A stretch of 64,000 nucleotides of DNA, taken from contig NC_052477.1 of assembly GCF_009730915.1 (NCBI RefSeq), forward strand, positions 23,082,578 through 23,146,577, given 5' to 3'. The DNA is from Dioscorea cayenensis subsp. rotundata. Lineage: Eukaryota; Streptophyta; Magnoliopsida; Dioscoreales; Dioscoreaceae. Of the stretch, positions 59,593 to 64,000 are shown piece by piece. Below the pieces are notes generated by a model, which saw nothing but the letters and a program-made list of their open reading frames with translations, was not told the DNA's origin and ran no database searches. A program made the position numbers and the translations under genes. The stretch's first letter is position 1, and each line of letters opens with the position of its first letter.

Positions 59593-62500
59593 CTACTGAG
59601 CTTTTGGTATTAGGCGAGAAGAGACACCGTGTAGAAGTTTGACAAAGCCTAAGAAACTCAGTTTTCCATCGGCATGACGTATCCAGTCTTGGAGAACAAC
59701 ATGAACAGGTACTGATGGACCAAGACCAAGCTCCTGTGAAAACAAAACAATGTTATCCACCTGGCTGCAGAAAGGTTTCAGTAATGAATTGAAAATGTAA
59801 CAGGTGCAGAATTCAGGTGAATGATTGTCGAAGGTTAAGTGGTTTACTGATGCAAGCTCCTCAATCATGATAGGTCGGTTTCCATCCTTCTCGAAGAATT
59901 CATATCCACGACGAGCATGTTGCTCCCAGGTATCCAGGCTTTCCAATTGATATATGCTTATTGCAGCAGCAGCAAATTCTTCGAAATCCATCTTTTTATG
60001 AGGAAGTGTGCTTAGCTAGATTTGTTTAAAAAAAAAAAAAGAAAAGTTAGTGATCAGAATATTGTGTCTTCTGAAGTAAGCGATACAGGAAATTGCTCAC
60101 ACTTACCGTATTCGCAAAATCAAGTAGCTTTGAGTCCTTCATTGCATCGGTTGAGAATTTCATTAATGCCTGAAGGTATTCAGCAGAAGTTAGGAACTCC
60201 TAACATTGAAGAACATAAAAGAATAAGGTGAATCAAAACTAACCGCCTTGAAATTTTGCAAAGAGATATATCCACCCTTGTTTGGTCCTAATAGTGCAAA
60301 CTGTTCTCGTAAATAAAATAACTGGGCTACAGTCAAAGTCTTTGCCACAGCCTGAAAGATACACAAGTTAGTAACTGAATGTTTACTGAATTGAAGTCTT
60401 AAAGGTACATCCATGCAAATCTGGTCAAAACATAAGCAAGCACTTATCTTTACTTTCAAATTTGAAAATGAATGAAAATTACCTTCAATGCTGATTTCCT
60501 CAAGGAAGACGAACATATAAAAGCCTTTATATGCTTATAAACTACAATGTCCAGAGGAATCTTAACATCTTGGCGATTGTTGAGCCATGGGTGACCTATT
60601 AATGGTATTTATCAGTTAGTAAAAATTTTATGAGCAAATAAGTTGATCACAATAAGACAAGAGGAGCTTACCGAGAGCCTGGGCGGCAGTCATTCTCTTG
60701 CGATAGTCCTTATTCAACAACCTCTTGACAAAATCTTTAGCTTCATGAGACAATAAAGGCCAAGGTTCTTCTTCAAAGTTTGGCTCTGCCTTTAGAACAG
60801 CTCTGAAAATTCCTGATTCTGTCCTGGCCCAAAAAGGACGGCTTCCACAGAGCAGAATGTATGCAATCACACCAATACTCCACATGTCTGCCTCGGTGCC
60901 ATAAGATCTATGTAAAACTTCAGGAGCAACATAGTAGGCGCTGCCCACAATGTCATTTAGTCTGTCATCTACACAGTAAGAATAAATCGAAACACATTAT
61001 ACAGACAGCAACTGGATTGAGGGATTTCAAGTAGCTGGTTGAAATATAAGTGTAACCTGGCTTGACGAGATCTGACAATCCAAAATCTATAACCTTCAAG
61101 GCAGAGTTCTCATCTTTGGCAGTAAAAAGAAAATTCTGAATCACAAAGCAATAGATGAAGGTATAAGGATACATATTAAGAAACTCCCAGATTCTGACAG
61201 AAAAAGATTTAGCAAATCACCTCTGGCTTGAGGTCACGGTGCACAACTCCTTGAAGATGACAAAAGGCAACAACACTCAATATCTGAACCATGACAGTCT
61301 TTGCATCTTCCTCAGGATATTTTCCACCCCTAGGAATAAAGTAAATTTATAGAAATAGAACTGATCATCAATCGTACAAATAAAAGAAAAGTCAATAAGC
61401 ACTAACAAAAACCTGAATAGTTATTTGATTAGTTAATGGTATTAGGGATAAATACCTAGCAAGAATCCTGTCCAATAGCTCCCCCCCTCTGCATAACCTG
61501 AAAGTACAAAGAAAAAAACGTACAAACTTCAGGAGTTGATCAGATAGTGTTAAAAGATATATATATATATATATATAGAAATCTTTCAGGGCGTCATAAC
61601 ACCATAGATTCTGCTTTCACACTGCAACCCAAGGCCAAATCTTTTATATCTCATGAATTTCTAATAGTATGATCAACCAGTCAACTTAACTCAGAAATAA
61701 GCTAGATGGAATCACTTATAATTTTAACCTGCCAGAGCTTTGTATTACCTAGAAAAATTATTCATCATCTTTCATTTTAAATATTCTCATATCTATGTAG
61801 TCTTGAAAGTCAGCTTACCCTGAGAAGCATGTGTCCCTTGAGCTTTTTCTCTGATAAACATAAACCCAGTAAGGTGATTTGCCTGGAACTGAGCACAATT
61901 GTATTCTAACCAAAATCTCTACAAGAGAATAATGAATGAAATTTGACGATAATAAAACAAGAGGAGACAAGGGGAAAGGTGACGTAGGTCTTCTTGGTGT
62001 TCCATTTGTTTTTTCCTATCAATAAGACAGATAGAAAGTAAAACTGTGAAGGAGAGAACATTTTTTCCCACCCCAGCACACATCCAACTCACAGTTTCCA
62101 TTCCAATTCCTGTATAATCTGGAACTAAGTAATATTGTTCACACAAACGCTAAACTTAGAAGTCTAAAATTGGCATAAAGTCATGTACCAAAGAAATGTA
62201 ACATAGATACATAGGAGAGATGGCACAAGAAATACTTGATTTTTCTTGTGCACAATTAAGTCTATAGATGGTTTTACATGTCAACTTAATGATTAAATAA
62301 TGCACTCTACACATAGCTTCACTACCTGATTAATAAAATAGCTAAAGAAATCAAAGCCAAACAAGTAAATAAATAAAGGCTACAACTTACTCCATCACTA
62401 TATAAACATTGTCATCATCCTCATAGGCATCATGGAATCTGACTAAATTCTTATGCCCAGTCAGAGCGCTCAATATTTTGACTTCTCGTCTCACATCTTC

Positions 62501-64000
62501 AATGGCAATCGCTGTTGTCATCTGCCAAAGAGTAACCATTTATTAGTTGAAATGATCATATGTTGCACTCATATAGTCAAATCACTTTATTTATATTTAT
62601 AATCAATGCACATCTAAATGGCAAGCAGCATGTTACCATATATAACAACAGTATCATGTTTGTATAATTGGTAGAAAGAATATACCACAGGTCGGATATT
62701 GAGTAAGCTGATGCATAATCACATTCATATGAAAACACCATTCTCATGATGGATGCTGGCCTCCCTGGTATTAATATTGCAATATCATTGAGAGTCATAG
62801 GCCACAGAAGACCAAAAGAATGGATAAAGGAAGCCAAATATGGCTATACACAAGTAAAAGACTCAGCTTAAATTGCAGGAAGGCTTCATGAGCTATTAAC
62901 ACAACATTTATTGAGGGAAAATAACTCCTTACCTCAAGTTGAAAAATACAGACAACTTAATAAATGATGTTATAATAAATGCAAGAAGATTTAGTTTTCA
63001 GGAAAAAGTATCATAGATCTCACATATACACATCATGATAGCGTGCATCACATAAATGATAGTCATGCTAAACAACTAGATTGGTTATAATAAATATGGT
63101 TCAGACAAACATTTTCCAATAGAAAAAATTCATAGCAATGACTACATAACCCATTACATCATCCTTTTCATAGTTAACAGGACATCCAGACAAAAAGGTT
63201 ATTAAATTGCGGCATCACCCTTAATGGCTAGTACACCATGCCAATGAAACCAAGGGTGAATCACAACTAGAACTTCTGCATCTACTGTCAACACACACAA
63301 TCAATAACAAGAACCAACCAACCAAAGTGGATACATAACCACCACCAAAAGGAAAAGTGATGTACAATGGTACATACTATATGTGGCGCATTATGATAAA
63401 GCCAAACAATAAACAACATTCAAGAGATGCCAGCTTTAAAAATAACAACTTCTAGCTAGATTGTGTGGTACGTTTGAAATAGAACAATACCACCAGCTGG
63501 CAGCATGTTAATTATTCCACAGAACAAGGGGGGCACAAATAAAACTCCAGATCAAAGCATAGAAGAACGTGCAAACAAGAACATACTATGTGAAATCTGA
63601 AATCGTTTGTGACAACAAAGAAGCTTAAATCATCAACAGATAAAAAGAACACAATAATTTCTATAAATATGAACCTTTGTGAATTTTATGCATGCATCAA
63701 TCAAATCAAGCAAACAAAATTCAATCTTTTTGCGATAAGTAACATCAATTCAAAACAAATGATAGATTTGAATGAAAGTGCAAACCTTGGCTTTGGAAAT
63801 AACCTTAACAGCAACCTCCACACCTTTCATCTCCCCCTTCTTCCCTCTGGCAGAGCTCGTATACCCAAAATGCCCACGGCCCACCTCCTCCCCAAGGTCA
63901 TACTTCGCAAAGAACTGCTTCAAAAACCCAAAATTCTTATCCAAACCCAGCTCCACTCTCGCTCCCTTCAGGGATCGACGCCTCATTTGGCTTCACCGAA
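59593..64000 (-). CDS. CDPK-related kinase (CRK), N-terminus beyond window
   Basis: A Ser/Thr kinase of the CDPK-related family, usually membrane-anchored and only weakly or not calcium-regulated. Exons leftward: >64000-63786, 62521-62391, 61497-61456, 61329-61221, 61135-61057, 60968-60672, 60595-60483, 60351-60244, 60169-60107, 60015-59848 and 59733-59593. All junction phases agree. Kinase motifs: [16 protein letters not shown] (glycine loop), [10 protein letters not shown] (catalytic Lys), [39 protein letters not shown] and [20 protein letters not shown]. The C-terminal EF-hand-like region is degenerate ([20 protein letters not shown]), as in CRKs. Upstream, [14 protein letters not shown] is in a different frame from LGLDKNFGF, so one base is wrong near 63940-63960. 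The apparent ATG at 63986 is therefore unlikely to be the true start, which should lie beyond the window. Confidence 0.93.

Overview
This is a stretch of AT-rich nuclear DNA from a flowering plant. Host genes have short exons with GT-AG introns, and they belong to plant families: an F-box protein of the At2g26850 type, an RBL18/UBAC2-type rhomboid with a UBA domain, an LNK clock co-activator and a CDPK-related kinase. The space between them is filled with plant transposons. I cannot name the species. Nothing suggests bacterial, organellar or viral DNA.

Layout. 1-9.0 kb is AT-rich intergenic DNA with one MITE-like repeat. 9.02-17.59 kb is one large Mutator-like element (MULE) with a perfect 9-bp target duplication. 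It carries a broken + strand gene (plant mobile/DUF1985-like domain plus Ulp1 cysteine protease) facing a broken - strand mudrA transposase, with GTTTAA-containing repeats in the introns. 17.9-18.7 kb is a terminal-inverted-repeat element. The intact F-box gene lies at 22.2-24.0 kb (+). 25.6-31.1 kb is a TE graveyard: a LINE 3' end, a solo LTR with TSD, a CACTA terminus and a Copia RT/RNase H relic. 37.57-40.99 kb is a complete but non-coding LTR retrotransposon (5-bp TSD, Met-tRNA PBS). A SINE sits at 41.8 kb. A damaged duplicate of the F-box gene occupies 42.97-44.60 kb, and its duplication runs into a gap of exactly 1000 N (46,089-47,088). The RBL18-like gene follows at 47.5-53.8 kb (+), with a SINE in one intron. 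Then come LNK (54.96-56.68 kb coding, -) and CRK (59.59 kb to beyond the right edge, -).

The most interesting points are these. (1) The second F-box copy is a chimera: its 5' end is a copy of the first exon and first intron of the RBL18-like gene 4.5 kb downstream, joined at GGATG. A further relic of the RBL18 upstream region lies at 31.5 kb. (2) The MULE couples Ulp1 and mudrA genes, and its introns are built from roughly 20-nt GTTTAA units. (3) Single-base frame breaks occur in three otherwise well-conserved host genes (RBL18, LNK, CRK), which points to residual consensus errors as much as to real mutations. I did not find a convincing new biological system. The chimera and the MULE intron repeats are the best leads.

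The genes do not form a pathway. LNK (circadian transcription), CRK (kinase signalling), RBL18 (ER/endomembrane ubiquitin binding) and the F-box protein (ubiquitin ligase adaptor) are simply neighbours.
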